In this document: piece by piece, positions 46,080-55,800 of the stretch
How positions within the stretch are numbered: the stretch's first letter is position 1
How the letters are laid out: every line of letters begins with the position of its first letter
Source of the DNA: Amphritea atlantica
GTDB taxonomy: Bacteria > Pseudomonadota > Gammaproteobacteria > Pseudomonadales > Balneatricaceae
Assembly (NCBI RefSeq): GCF_018860855.1
Contig: NZ_JAHKQE010000044.1
Span: forward strand, 1-64,000
Length of the DNA: 64,000 nt
Reading direction: 5' to 3'
Position numbers and translations under genes: made by a program
Notes under the pieces: model-generated
What the model saw: only the letters and a program-made list of their open reading frames with translations
The model's database searches: none
What the model was told of the DNA's origin: nothing

Positions 46080-46515
46080 CGACCACCCTCACTTTCTCAA
46101 GATTTAAATTAAATGACTCTTCAATATAGCCAATTGCTCCCTTATTTTGGCTGACTTTGCGATACATCTCTTCCATGGTATCCACCTGTTCAGGTTCAGA
46201 GCCGGCACCAGTAAAAACCTGGCGATCCCACTTATTTCTTAACTGATAAGGAAAAATTTGCAGATGCTGCTTAACAAACAAACGATGTAGGGGGTTTCTG
46301 TCAGGTAACACAAAGACCCGGATTGGCCTTCCATCTGGCCAACGGGTAACACGCATTGAAAAAACTGCGAAAAGAAAATTTCTGTTGAGTGTTTGCTCTT
46401 TAACGTCTTGAGAGACGATCACCGAATGCGCTGAAACATTTCCTACCGAAAAGCTCAGTACGACAACGAAAAGCAGTGATATCCTTATCAGCCAGACCAT
46501 TAAATGATTACCCAT
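46069..46515 (-). CDS. Small periplasmic binding-protein-like (PstS-like) protein
   Basis: A 148-residue secreted protein with signal peptide (ending VSAHS). It resembles a single lobe of phosphate-binding PstS-like proteins: RNFLFAVFSMRVTRWPDGRP, IRVFVLPDRNPLHRLFVKQ and KGAIGYIEES. Full-length PstS is about twice as long, so this is a reduced version. It probably presents a ligand to the sensor encoded two genes downstream. The start is uncertain; ATGs at 46515 and 46500 both lack a clear ribosome-binding site. Confidence 0.75.
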   Translation of the reverse strand: MGNHLMVWLIRISLLFVVVLSFSVGNVSAHSVIVSQDVKEQTLNRNFLFAVFSMRVTRWPDGRPIRVFVLPDRNPLHRLFVKQHLQIFPYQLRNKWDRQVFTGAGSEPEQVDTMEEMYRKVSQNKGAIGYIEESFNLNLEKVRVVDEF

Positions 46516-46629
46516 TAAATCATTAAGCTACTGAGTATATACGAAGCTCATAGGACAAAAAATATTCTGCATCAAAAAGCTGGATATAATTAGATAAAAC
46601 TAGGGGATAAAACAAGAAAGATAAAAAAG

Positions 46630-46705
46630 TGGCGTCCCATAGGGGGTTCGAACCCCTGTTACCGCCGTGAAAGGGCGGTGTCCTAGACCACTAGACGAAT
46701 GGGAC
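46630..46705 (-). tRNA. tRNA-Glu (anticodon TTC), copy 1
   Basis: The 76-nt minus-strand gene has acceptor GTCCCAT/ATGGGAC, encoded CCA and anticodon TTC within CCTTTCACGG. The D-arm reads TAGTGGTCTAGGAC, which differs by one base from the other two copies. Confidence 0.97.
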
Positions 46706-46725
46706 GCATATGATGAACTGTATAT

Positions 46726-46801
46726 TGGAGCGGAATATCGGGCTCGAACCGACGACCTGAACCTTGGCAAGGTTCCGCTCTACCAACTGAGCTAATTCCG
46801 C
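46726..46801 (-). tRNA. tRNA-Gly (anticodon GCC), copy 1
   Basis: The 76-nt minus-strand gene has acceptor GCGGAAT/ATTCCGC, discriminator T, encoded CCA and anticodon GCC in CTTGCCAAG. It lies 20 bp from the first tRNA-Glu gene. Confidence 0.97.
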
Positions 46802-46812
46802 GTTACAAAAGG

Positions 46813-46888
46813 TGGCGTCCCATAGGGGGTTCGAACCCCTGTTACCGCCGTGAAAGGGCGGTGTCCTAGGCCACTAGACGAATGGGAC
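46813..46888 (-). tRNA. tRNA-Glu (anticodon TTC), copy 2
   Basis: Same build as copy 1, with D-arm TAGTGGCCTAGGAC. Only 11 bp separate it from tRNA-Gly copy 1, so the three genes form one precursor transcript. Confidence 0.97.
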
Positions 46889-47231
46889 AAAACACTTTTT
46901 GCTTCTCTCCTCGTCATCAGAGGAGGCGCGTATATTAATGACTAACCCCACCTTCGTCAAGAAAAAATATACAAAAAATTCATTCAATCGACACAACTGC
47001 AGCACGATAAATAGTTGAGGCTAACGCGGGCAAAAATAATCACGATAGCGAGAAACGTGCAGCCATGCACTGAGTGTAAAACTCAGCCACTAAAGCAAAC
47101 GTAGATGATGATTAAACATTAAAGAGGGAACCGAGGCGTTCGCTGTTAATCGCAAGACATTGAGCAATAAAGATATGAATAGAATCGGTATGCTAAAAGC
47201 TAAAACAATAAAGAGAGGATGATATCGAGAA
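46889..47231. other. 343-bp gap between two tRNA blocks, no gene seen
   Basis: No ORF with a credible start, no further tRNA and no clear terminator. It may hold a promoter for the left tRNA block or be a long spacer of a single precursor. Confidence 0.5.
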
Positions 47232-47307
47232 TGGAGCGGAATATCGGGCTCGAACCGACGACCTGAACCTTGGCAAGGTTCCGCTCTACCAACTGAGCTA
47301 ATTCCGC
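47232..47307 (-). tRNA. tRNA-Gly (anticodon GCC), copy 2
   Basis: Identical in the readable mature sequence to tRNA-Gly copy 1, including encoded CCA. It is 11 bp from the third tRNA-Glu. Confidence 0.97.
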
Positions 47308-47318
47308 GTCATAAAAAG

Positions 47319-47394
47319 TGGCGTCCCATAGGGGGTTCGAACCCCTGTTACCGCCGTGAAAGGGCGGTGTCCTAGGCCACTAGACGAATGGGAC
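47319..47394 (-). tRNA. tRNA-Glu (anticodon TTC), copy 3
   Basis: Identical in the readable mature sequence to copy 2. It is the first tRNA of the minus-strand cluster, giving the transcript order Glu-Gly-(gap)-Glu-Gly-Glu. Confidence 0.97.
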
Positions 47395-47479
47395 GCTGTG
47401 GCTCTGTTTCCAGAAGACGGGGCGTATCTTATTGATCTGACCCGTTTCGGTCAACCCCTTTCCAGCAATTTTGTAATAT

Positions 47480-47500
47480 TTTTTCAGTATTTCTGAAAAA
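47480..47500 (-). terminator. Weak hairpin downstream of the Lrp-type gene
   Basis: TTTTTCAG and CTGAAAAA form an 8-bp AT-rich stem with loop TATTT. It lies in the 280-bp gene-free stretch between the Lrp-type gene and the tRNA cluster. It could end the regulator transcript; stem stability is low. Confidence 0.3.
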
Positions 47501-47674
47501 TAAAGGCCCACGTCTTCAGCCCTGTTAATTCAGCGCGCCTAAGCCGTTGCTATATCAGCCTCAGCGCCGTTAAGTGGCTATCAATCGCACTGTTTAAAGC
47601 ACTATTAAGAAGCGCTACTAAAAAGTACCAAACAAAAGCACCGTACAAAAATTCACCACTTTCAAACTCGCTAT

Positions 47675-48136
47675 TTACAACGGAATCGCAGTACTAAACT
47701 TATCCCGCCGTAGTGAAATCAGTGTCCGGAACTTACTCAGGTTGGCATCAGTTGAGAGATATTGCCGAGTAAAGCGCTCATAACTCTCCATATCCTCCAC
47801 CATCAGTATCAACATAAAATCGACTTCACCGGTCACCTGATAGCATTGGGTCACTTCAGGAATAGTATCCATCTTACGCTTGAAAGCATCATAGATATCC
47901 AGCTGATCACGGACCATCTCCACTTCGACAATGACATTAATATAGCGTCCCACCAGCCGAGGGTTAATCAGCGCTACTTCCGCCATAATGACCTCCTCTC
48001 TCAAGCGACGAACCCGACGCAAGCAGGCGGGCGGAGATAAACCGACTTTTTCGGCCAATGCCTGATTACTGATCCGGCTATCTTGCTGCAGGAGATTGAG
48101 TATGCGTCGATCGGTGCGATCAAGATCAAATGACAT
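47675..48136 (-). CDS. Lrp/AsnC-family transcriptional regulator
   Basis: A 153-residue regulator. The N-terminal helix-turn-helix is in LDRTDRRILNLLQQDSRISN and QALAEKVGLSPPACLRRVRR. The C-terminal RAM ligand domain has VTQCYQVTGEVDFMLILMVE. It binds DNA as a multimer and responds to an amino acid. It is divergent from the Gate-domain membrane protein across 142 bp and is a natural candidate to control it. Confidence 0.95.
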   Translation of the reverse strand: MSFDLDRTDRRILNLLQQDSRISNQALAEKVGLSPPACLRRVRRLREEVIMAEVALINPRLVGRYINVIVEVEMVRDQLDIYDAFKRKMDTIPEVTQCYQVTGEVDFMLILMVEDMESYERFTRQYLSTDANLSKFRTLISLRRDKFSTAIPL

Positions 48137-48278
48137 AAAAACAGCCTATAGATTAATTTATAAGAACATTTAGCTTAAAATTTGCAATATTATTTCGTTT
48201 TAACCCATTCATTGAAATCATAAGACAAGATTCTCATTTAGACTAGCGTCTATTATTCAGGCTGATCGGAACTCTCTA

Positions 48279-49262
48279 ATGCAACGCGTGCTCAATTCTT
48301 TTATCTACCAGACACTGCCCCAGCTAGCGCGGGAGATCTATGAGGTCTGCTTGCTACTGTTTAAGCTGATGATTCCAATATTAGTGGTCGTCAAAGTGTT
48401 GGAAGAGATCGGCGCGATTCCCTATATCAGTCGAGCGCTGGAACCGGTCATGCAACTGGTCGGCCTACCGGACTCGATGGGGTTAGTCTGGACCACCACT
48501 CTATTAACCAATATCTATGGCGGCATGCTGATCTTTTTTCAGCTAGCCCCACAGGAAAACCTCACTGTCGCCCAAGTCACCGTTATTAGCACGATGATGC
48601 TAATCGCCCACAGCCTGCCACTCGAGCTGCGCATTGTACAAAAAGCGGGCGTTAAGTTGATGGTCGCCCTGCTCATCCGCATTCTCTCCGCCTTAGTGCT
48701 CGGAGCTCTGCTGCATTACAGCTATAGCTGGGGAAACTGGCTACAACAGCCGGTCGTACTTATGTGGCAACAACCCATTATTGATGACAGCTTATTAAGC
48801 TGGGGAATCAATCAACTGCAAAGCTTCGGGATGATTATTCTCATTATCACCGCCTTGATGAGTTTGCTGCGTTTTCTGCGCTGGATACATATAGAACGGC
48901 TAATGATCTGGCTACTACAACCCCTGCTCAAGTTGCTGGGCATTAGTACCCAAGCAACCTCGTTAACCATTATCGGTGTCACGCTAGGGCTGTCTTTTGG
49001 CGGCGGCTTATTGATCAGAGAAGCGCAGAGTGGCAAGATCAGCGCGAAAGATTGTTTTTCCGCCCTCTGCCTACTCAGCCTGAGCCATAGCATTATCGAA
49101 GATACCTTACTGGTGATGACACTGGGGGCTGATCTATCCGGTGTACTCTGGGCACGACTGGCCTTCAGTTTTATATTTGTGGCCATCATGACCCGGCTAT
49201 TAAACCAAACCTCTGAACACACACAACAACGCTGGTTACTTCACCCAGTGGCTAAAGATTAA
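48279..49262 (+). CDS. Nucleoside-recognition (Gate) domain membrane protein
   Basis: A 327-residue inner-membrane protein with about nine hydrophobic segments. Two half-repeats of the Gate domain are visible. The first has VVKVLEEIGAIPYISRALEP and the second LLKLLGISTQATSLTIIGVT, then GGGLLIREAQSGKIS and LCLLSLSHSIIEDTLLVM. Related proteins include spore maturation SpmA/B and the gates of nucleoside transporters. The cargo is unknown. It stands 10 bp before rarD, so the two are co-transcribed, and it is divergent from an Lrp-type regulator, which hints at amino-acid-linked export or uptake. Confidence 0.82.
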   Translation: MQRVLNSFIYQTLPQLAREIYEVCLLLFKLMIPILVVVKVLEEIGAIPYISRALEPVMQLVGLPDSMGLVWTTTLLTNIYGGMLIFFQLAPQENLTVAQVTVISTMMLIAHSLPLELRIVQKAGVKLMVALLIRILSALVLGALLHYSYSWGNWLQQPVVLMWQQPIIDDSLLSWGINQLQSFGMIILIITALMSLLRFLRWIHIERLMIWLLQPLLKLLGISTQATSLTIIGVTLGLSFGGGLLIREAQSGKISAKDCFSALCLLSLSHSIIEDTLLVMTLGADLSGVLWARLAFSFIFVAIMTRLLNQTSEHTQQRWLLHPVAKD

Positions 49263-49272
49263 GGATAGCTGT

Positions 49273-50190
49273 ATGACCATCGATACCGGCGAGCAACGCA
49301 AAGGAATATTGTTCGCACTCGCCGCCTATGGCATGTGGGGCTTAATCCCCATTTACTTTAAATTAGTGGATAGCGTTAGCCCCTTTGAGATAGTCGCTCA
49401 CCGGGTCATCTGGTCGGTTATTTTTCTGGCTATATTTATGGCGGTAACGGGACGCTGGCAAACACTGATGCACAATCTTGGGCAGAAAAAACTCTTAGTC
49501 AGCCTCAGCGTTTCGGCCGTGATTATCTCGCTTAATTGGTTGGTGTTTATCTGGGCTGTCGGAGAGGGGCGGATTCTGGAAGCCTCGCTAGGCTATTATA
49601 TCAATCCCTTAATCAGCCTGCTGTTAGGCATGATCTTTCTTGGCGAGCGACTACGTAAAGTCCAATGGCTAGCCATTCTTATCGCGGCCGCAGGCGTTGC
49701 CTATCAGCTGATATTACTCGGCAGTTTGCCTTGGGTTGCCCTAGCATTGGCCTTCAGCTTTGGCATCTATGGTCTATTACGTAAGAGCATCGTCGTCGAT
49801 CCCTTTTCTGGCTTGCTGATAGAAACGCTGATTCTCAGCCCTATAGCCCTGTTTTACCTACTTTGGCTCAACCAGCAGGATCAACTCGCCTTGCTGAATA
49901 ACGGCAGCGATATCATGTTATTGCTCATCGCCTCCGGCATTGTTACCAGCTTACCCCTTATCTGCTTTGCTGCCGGTGCCCGTCGACTCACGCTCACCAT
50001 GAATGGATTACTGCAATATGTCGCACCCAGCATCGCCTTTATCTTGGCCGTATTTGTTTATCATGAGCCGCTTAACAGCGATCGCCTGATCACCTTCGCA
50101 CTCATCTGGTTAGGTTTAATTCTGTTCTCATCGGAAGGCCTCTGGCGCAACCGTAAAGCCCGTCTGAAACCCGTCGCCTTAAATCCATAG
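49273..50190 (+). CDS. rarD: EamA-family transporter RarD
   Basis: A 305-residue drug/metabolite transporter with ten hydrophobic segments in two EamA halves. The RarD hallmark AYGMWGLIPIYFKLVDSVSP and FEIVAHRVIWSVIFL lies at the N terminus, with GYYINPLISLLLGMIFLGER mid-protein and MNGLLQYVAPSIAFILAVFV in the second half. In pseudomonads RarD was linked to chloramphenicol sensitivity; the natural substrate is unsettled. A strong terminator follows 15 bp after the stop. Confidence 0.92.
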   Translation: MTIDTGEQRKGILFALAAYGMWGLIPIYFKLVDSVSPFEIVAHRVIWSVIFLAIFMAVTGRWQTLMHNLGQKKLLVSLSVSAVIISLNWLVFIWAVGEGRILEASLGYYINPLISLLLGMIFLGERLRKVQWLAILIAAAGVAYQLILLGSLPWVALALAFSFGIYGLLRKSIVVDPFSGLLIETLILSPIALFYLLWLNQQDQLALLNNGSDIMLLLIASGIVTSLPLICFAAGARRLTLTMNGLLQYVAPSIAFILAVFVYHEPLNSDRLITFALIWLGLILFSSEGLWRNRKARLKPVALNP

Positions 50191-50205
50191 CCGGCTAGCC
50201 CCCAC

Positions 50206-50244
50206 AATCAAAAAAGCATCGTCAATAGCGATGCTTTTTTGATT
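50206..50244 (+). terminator. Rho-independent terminator after rarD
   Basis: AATCAAAAAAGCATCG and CGATGCTTTTTTGATT form a perfect 16-bp stem around loop TCAATAG, with the T-run inside the stem. It could work in both directions. Confidence 0.93.
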
Positions 50245-50562
50245 TATCGAGGCCAGGCTGACAACCTCAACGCTGCGATAACCGAGCAAGCAACGAATCC
50301 GATTGAACACTTGGGTAGCCTGAAACCCCAGTCGTTAGTATGAACTTCCACAAATCTCTTTCTTGCCTTAAGACGTGAAAAACATACACGATCGCTTGCT
50401 CAACCAGATAGAAAAATCGACCAAGATTAATCACGACTTCTCGGCAGTTCAGCGCCTCAATCTCTTCAGGAACGCTTCCCGACTCAGATAACCGTTAAAC
50501 ATTGACTACACGTATTTACTACACGTTGCACCACCAAGCCTGTCTAACGAAAACGAGAACCG
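50245..50562. other. 318-bp gap, no gene seen
   Basis: Between the rarD terminator and the LysR gene no ORF with start and ribosome site is visible on either strand. Short frames interrupted by stops could be a decayed gene, but nothing is recognisable. Confidence 0.45.
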
Positions 50563-51510
50563 CTATTGCGCTTGATACAGTTTCTCTAAGTTAGGGATAT
50601 TGCGCTCCCAACGGGGAATGGGGTCGCCGATATAGTGACGAGCAGCATCCAAAAACAACCGCGTACGCACCGGCAAATCACGATGTGGATAGACCGCATA
50701 TACCGATTTATATTCCGGCAACTGCACATGAGGAAGTAGAGGTACAAGCTGATCAATATCGATATTATCAGCAAATAGAAAGGTCGGCGCCGTAAAGAAA
50801 GCCGTATGAGAAAGCACTTTATCAATCAATATTTCAGCATCATTGGCGCGAAACACCGGTTTGATCGTCTGCTCCTGAGGCTCTCCATTTTCATCAATAT
50901 AGTGGATAGATTCATGACGAAAGTGTGCGCTACTATAGGCAGCGGCGGGCAGATTGGCCAAATCAGCCATCGTTTTTGGCTCGCCATAGGTGTCGATAAA
51001 TTGCTGTGTGGCCAGTAGTAACATCCGGTTGCGTCCCACTTTACGTGCGATCAATGATGAATCTCGCGGCTCACCCACCCGAAACGCCAAATCAAACCCT
51101 TCGGCAATCATATCCACCAAGCGGTCATCGAGGCGCAGCTCCACACTCACCTGCGGAAAACGCTTTTGAAAATCATTAATCACCGGCAATAAATAATGCT
51201 TACCAATAAAACTGGCGGCGGTGATACGCAACAGACCACGCGGCTCTTGATGGTAGTTCTCGGCCAGCTGCACCGTATCTTGTAAAAGCAGGCGCAGTTC
51301 CGCGGCCTTCTTGACCATTTCGGCCCCTGCAGCGGTGAGCGAAAACGAGCGAGTGGTGCGGTTTAACAAGCGCACCCCTAGATCATCTTCAAGTTTACTA
51401 ATCTGCTTTGATATCACCGAGCGATCGAGATGCCTTAACTCCGCAGCCTTGGCAAATGACCCCTGCTCGACCACGTCTAACAACATGATTAACCGACTCG
51501 TTGTATCCAC
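50563..51510 (-). CDS. LysR-family regulator of the adjacent RND efflux operon
   Basis: A 315-residue LysR-type regulator. The winged helix-turn-helix lies at 1-60 (DVVEQGSFAKAAELRHLDRS, VISKQISKLEDDLGVRLLNR) and the ligand domain at about 90-295. The sequence belongs to the group with RTTRSFSLTAAGA, common among regulators of redox or efflux genes. It is divergent from the RND operon with 128 bp between starts, so it probably controls it and itself. Confidence 0.93.
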   Translation of the reverse strand: MDTTSRLIMLLDVVEQGSFAKAAELRHLDRSVISKQISKLEDDLGVRLLNRTTRSFSLTAAGAEMVKKAAELRLLLQDTVQLAENYHQEPRGLLRITAASFIGKHYLLPVINDFQKRFPQVSVELRLDDRLVDMIAEGFDLAFRVGEPRDSSLIARKVGRNRMLLLATQQFIDTYGEPKTMADLANLPAAAYSSAHFRHESIHYIDENGEPQEQTIKPVFRANDAEILIDKVLSHTAFFTAPTFLFADNIDIDQLVPLLPHVQLPEYKSVYAVYPHRDLPVRTRLFLDAARHYIGDPIPRWERNIPNLEKLYQAQ

Positions 51511-51548
51511 ACGCTACTCCCAATTGACCCACCTGCTCATTGGTGCAA

Positions 51549-51572
51549 TTTTGGCATTAATATAATCCAAAA
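51549..51572. promoter_or_regulatory. Candidate LysR operator upstream of the RND operon
   Basis: TTTTGG (51549-51554) and CCAAAA (51567-51572) form a perfect inverted repeat with a 12-nt AT-rich spacer. It lies midway between the LysR gene and the adaptor gene. The geometry fits a LysR-type dyad. Confidence 0.45.
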
Positions 51573-51638
51573 CATACTATTTTTATCTTCAATGACAGTG
51601 CGTAGGATTCACGTAACTCACTTTGATTGGAAATCGTC

Positions 51639-52811
51639 ATGAAGAAAATTAGCTATACACTCGGCGCTGTTGCACTGACCGTGCTATTGACCGGCTGTGA
51701 CCAGTCAAGCGCACAACAGGGACAAAAACCGCCACCACTGACCATCGATGTGACGGAAGTGCAGCTTAAAGAGGTGCAGTCTTGGCATACCTTTACCACA
51801 CGTCTCGAAGCCCCCCACCGGGTGGTGTTAAAGCCTAGAGTCTCAGGTCAAATCGATAATGTGTTGTTCAAAGAGGGCGAATACGTTCAGCAAGGCCAGG
51901 TGCTATTTAGTATCGACCCACGCCCATTTAACAGCCAAGTTGCCAATCTTGAAGCACAGCGAGTAAGCGCCGAAGCCGCACTCGAACAAGCCCGCGGTGA
52001 AGCGCAACGGGCTAAACGTTTGCTGGCTAAAAAAGCCATGTCGACAGAACAAGCGGATCAACGGGCCGCCGCCTTACGCCAAGCCATTGCCGGTCGTAAC
52101 GCTATCGCTGCGCAGCTGCAATCAGCCAAACTCGATTTAGAGTTTAGCCAGGTAGCAGCGCCCATTTCTGGAGTGATCTCCCGCGCTATCGCCACCCAAG
52201 GTAACTTTGTCACCGCAGGACAAACCACACTCACAACCCTTGTTTCCAACGAGAAAGTGTACGCGTATTTCGATGTTGATGAACGCACTTGGAATCAAGC
52301 TTTTTCTACTGTCGAAGCCAAGGATAGCACCCCAATCATTTTAACCCGCATCAGTGATAACCAACCCGTACCCGGTTATGTGGATTTCATTGATAACGAA
52401 ATCAATCCCACTACAGGCACCCTGCGTGTACGTGGTGTGTTTGATGCACAACGCTATCACCTTAAGCCGGGGGCATTTGCCCGTATATCACTGGCGGCGA
52501 ACGATGCTAAAGCCATGGCCATTGTGCCAGAGCGCGCGATCGGCACCGACCTCAAAAACCGCTTTGTGTTAGTGGTCGATAGCAATAACACCCTGCAATA
52601 CCGTCTTGTCACACTCGGGGAACGTTACGGTGCTTACCGAGCAATCACCTCTGGACTGGAACAACATGACCGCATTGCCGCTAATGGACCTGCCCGCGTT
52701 GGCCCCGGCATGCCTATTACGCCTAACGAAGTGAGCTTTGATTTTGACAGCACCCAGTTTGTACTCAATCAAGACCCGCAAAGTGACACTCTATTGAGCG
52801 TGGCACCATAA
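51639..52811 (+). CDS. RND efflux periplasmic adaptor (membrane fusion protein)
   Basis: A 390-residue adaptor lipoprotein. The ATG at 51639 gives a signal ending in LLTGC; the in-frame TTG at 51627 would include the ribosome site TTGGAAA. Domains follow the usual order: barrel-sandwich start (RVVLKPRVSGQIDNVLFKEG, then EYVQQGQVLFSIDPRPF), coiled-coil hairpin (about 95-165), second lipoyl half (APISGVISRAIATQGNFV), beta-barrel and membrane-proximal domain. It links the RND pump to the outer-membrane channel and sits 9 bp before the pump gene. Confidence 0.95.
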   Translation: MKKISYTLGAVALTVLLTGCDQSSAQQGQKPPPLTIDVTEVQLKEVQSWHTFTTRLEAPHRVVLKPRVSGQIDNVLFKEGEYVQQGQVLFSIDPRPFNSQVANLEAQRVSAEAALEQARGEAQRAKRLLAKKAMSTEQADQRAAALRQAIAGRNAIAAQLQSAKLDLEFSQVAAPISGVISRAIATQGNFVTAGQTTLTTLVSNEKVYAYFDVDERTWNQAFSTVEAKDSTPIILTRISDNQPVPGYVDFIDNEINPTTGTLRVRGVFDAQRYHLKPGAFARISLAANDAKAMAIVPERAIGTDLKNRFVLVVDSNNTLQYRLVTLGERYGAYRAITSGLEQHDRIAANGPARVGPGMPITPNEVSFDFDSTQFVLNQDPQSDTLLSVAP

Positions 52812-52820
52812 GAGACCCCT

Positions 52821-55800
52821 ATGAACTTTTCACATTTTTTCATTAGCCGGCCCATATTTGCAGCGATGCTATCACTGGTGTTTGTGATCACCGGTGCGAT
52901 CTCCCTGTTTCAATTGCCTGTCAGCGAATACCCAGAAGTGGTGCCGCCGACCGTGGTCGTTAGCGCCACTTACCCCGGCGCTAACCCCAAGGTTATCGCT
53001 GAAACAGTTGCCACTCCGCTTGAGCAAGAGATGAACGGCTTGGAAAACATGCTGTATCACTCATCACAGGCTACCAGCGATGGTCGGCTAACGCTCACCG
53101 TCACCTTTGCCTTGGGCACCGATCTAGACCAAGCTCAGGTGCAGGTGCAAAACCGCGTCAGCAATGCCCTGCCACGCCTGCCCGAAGAGGTACAGCGACT
53201 CGGCGTCACGGCGGAAAAATCATCGCCTAATTTGGCCTTGGTGGTACACCTATTCTCACCGGATGACAGCCAAGATACATCCTATATGGCCAACTATGCC
53301 GACTTATACGTCCAAGATGAGCTAAAACGCTTACCCGGCGTAGGTGATATTCGTCTGTTTGGTGGCTCAAAATATTCCATGCGTGTTTGGCTTAATCCGG
53401 ATGCCCTCGCGGAACGCAACCTCACCGCCAGCGATGTGGTTGCCGCCTTGAGCGAGCAAAACCAACAGGTTGCCGCAGGCTCACTGGGTGCTCAACCATC
53501 GTCATTAGACAACCAATTCCAGATACTCCTGAATGTTAAAGGCCGTCTATCCAGCATCGAAGAGTTTGAAGATGTGGTGTTGCGCGTCGGTGCTGATCGA
53601 CAAATTACCCGTCTCAAGGATGTAGCTCGTATTGAACTTGGCCAGGAAAGCTATGCCTTACGGGCGATGCTGGATAACAAAGCCGCACTCGCCATACCGG
53701 TTTTTCAACGCCCCGGCTCTAACGCCATTGAGCTTTCCAATAGCGTGCGTGACACCATGCAACGACTGTCGGAAAAATTCCCCGAGGGCATGGAATATGA
53801 GATCGCTTATGATCCAACCGTCTTCGTACAGGGATCGATCGATGCAGTCATCAAAACCCTGATTGAAGCGATTCTCTTGGTAGTCGTTGTGGTGGTGCTG
53901 TTCTTGCAGACATGGCGCGCCTCCATCATCCCCTTGATTGCCGTGCCGGTATCATTGATCGGTACCTTCGCCGTGATGCAACTGCTCGGGGTTTCGATCA
54001 ACACTCTGTCACTATTCGGTTTGATACTCGCGATCGGCATCGTTGTCGATGACGCCATCGTGGTAGTAGAAAACGTAGAACGTAATATCCGTGAGGGTCA
54101 TAGCCCCATTGAGGCGACTAAAATCGCCATGAGTGAAGTCACTGGGCCAATTATTGCTATCGCCTTCGTGCTGTGTGCGGTCTTTATTCCAACGGCCTTT
54201 ATCACTGGACTTTCTGGTCAATTTTATAAGCAGTTTGCCTTAACCATTACCATTTCAACACTGATCTCAGCGTTTAACTCGTTGACCCTATCACCGGCGC
54301 TATCGGCTATCTTGCTGAAGCCCCATGATGCGCCCGACGACTGGCTCACCAAGGTACTCAATAAGCTCTTCGGTAACTGGTTATTCAAACCCTTTAACCG
54401 CCTGTTTGATAACAGCGCGAAAGGCTATGAAGCGTTAGTCAAAAAGCTGATCCGCCTGAGTGTTGTGGTTGGCGTGGTCTACCTTGGCATAGTGGGATCA
54501 ACCGTCGGTTTATTCAACGCGGTGCCCGGTGGCTTTATTCCACAACAGGATAAGCAATATCTGGTCGCCGTGGTACAGCTACCCGATGCCGCCAGCCTTG
54601 ATAGAACGCAATCGGTTGTCGAACAGATCCAAGAGATCGCCCTAGATGTACCGGGTGTAGCACATACCGTCGCGTTCCCCGGCTTATCTGTTAATGGATT
54701 CGCCAACAGCACCAACAGCGCGGTGATGTTTACACCGTTGGATGATTTCTCGCAACGCACCGATCCATCGATGTCAGCGAACGCTATTGCTATGCAGCTC
54801 AACCAGCGCTTCAGCGTCATTGATGAAGCCTTTGTCGCGGTATTTCCACCACCGCCTATTTTAGGCCTTGGCACTACCGGTGGGTTTAAGCTACAGCTAG
54901 AAGATCGAGGCAACAAAGGCTTTGAAGCCCTGTTTAGCGCCTTACAAGGGACCATCGGAGCGGCACAGCAAAATCCGGCCTTAACCGGTTTATTCTCGAG
55001 CTACCGTATCCAAGTGCCACAAATGGATATCAACATCGACCGTGAACAAGCACTGATTCAAGGCATCGCCCTGAATGATGTATTCACAACGTTGCAGGTG
55101 TATCTCGGCTCCGCGTATATCAATGATATTAACCTGTTTGGTCGCACCTATCAGGTGAACGCTCAGGCCGATGCTCAATATCGTAGCAAGCGCGCGCAAA
55201 TCTTAAACCTTAAACTGCGTAACGCGGCCGGCGAAATGGTGCCGCTAGGCTCGGTGGTCACTGTCGAACCAACCACCGGCCCCGATCGCGTTCAGCACTA
55301 CAATGGTTATGTCACCGCTGAACTTAACGGTAGCCCTGCACCGGGCTACAGCTCAGATCAAGCAAAACAGGCCATTGAACAGGTGCTAGCTCAAGCGTTG
55401 CCCGACGGTATCACCTATGAGTGGACCGAAGTCACCTATCAACAGATCCTAGCCGGTAACACTATGGTGTATGTGTTCCCTCTGGTTGTGCTGCTGGTGT
55501 TTATGGTGCTGGCTGCCCAATATGAAAGCCTACGCTTGCCGCTGGCGATCATACTGATCGTGCCGATGACGATTTTCTCCGCCTTAGCCGGGGTCTATAT
55601 GCTTGGAGGGGATAACAACATCTTCACCCAAGTTGCCCTGATTGTATTAGTGGCGTTGGCCTCGAAAAATGCCATTTTGATGGTTGAGTTTGCCCGCGAC
55701 AAACACCTCAAGGGAGCCAGCCATATGGAAGCCATTATTGAGGCCTGCCGCTTGCGCCTACGCCCCATTTTGATGACGTCAATCGCCTTTACTGCCGGTG

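Noticed and set aside
50245-50562. Transposase or gene remnant after rarD
   Set aside because: Only short interrupted frames without recognisable motifs were seen.
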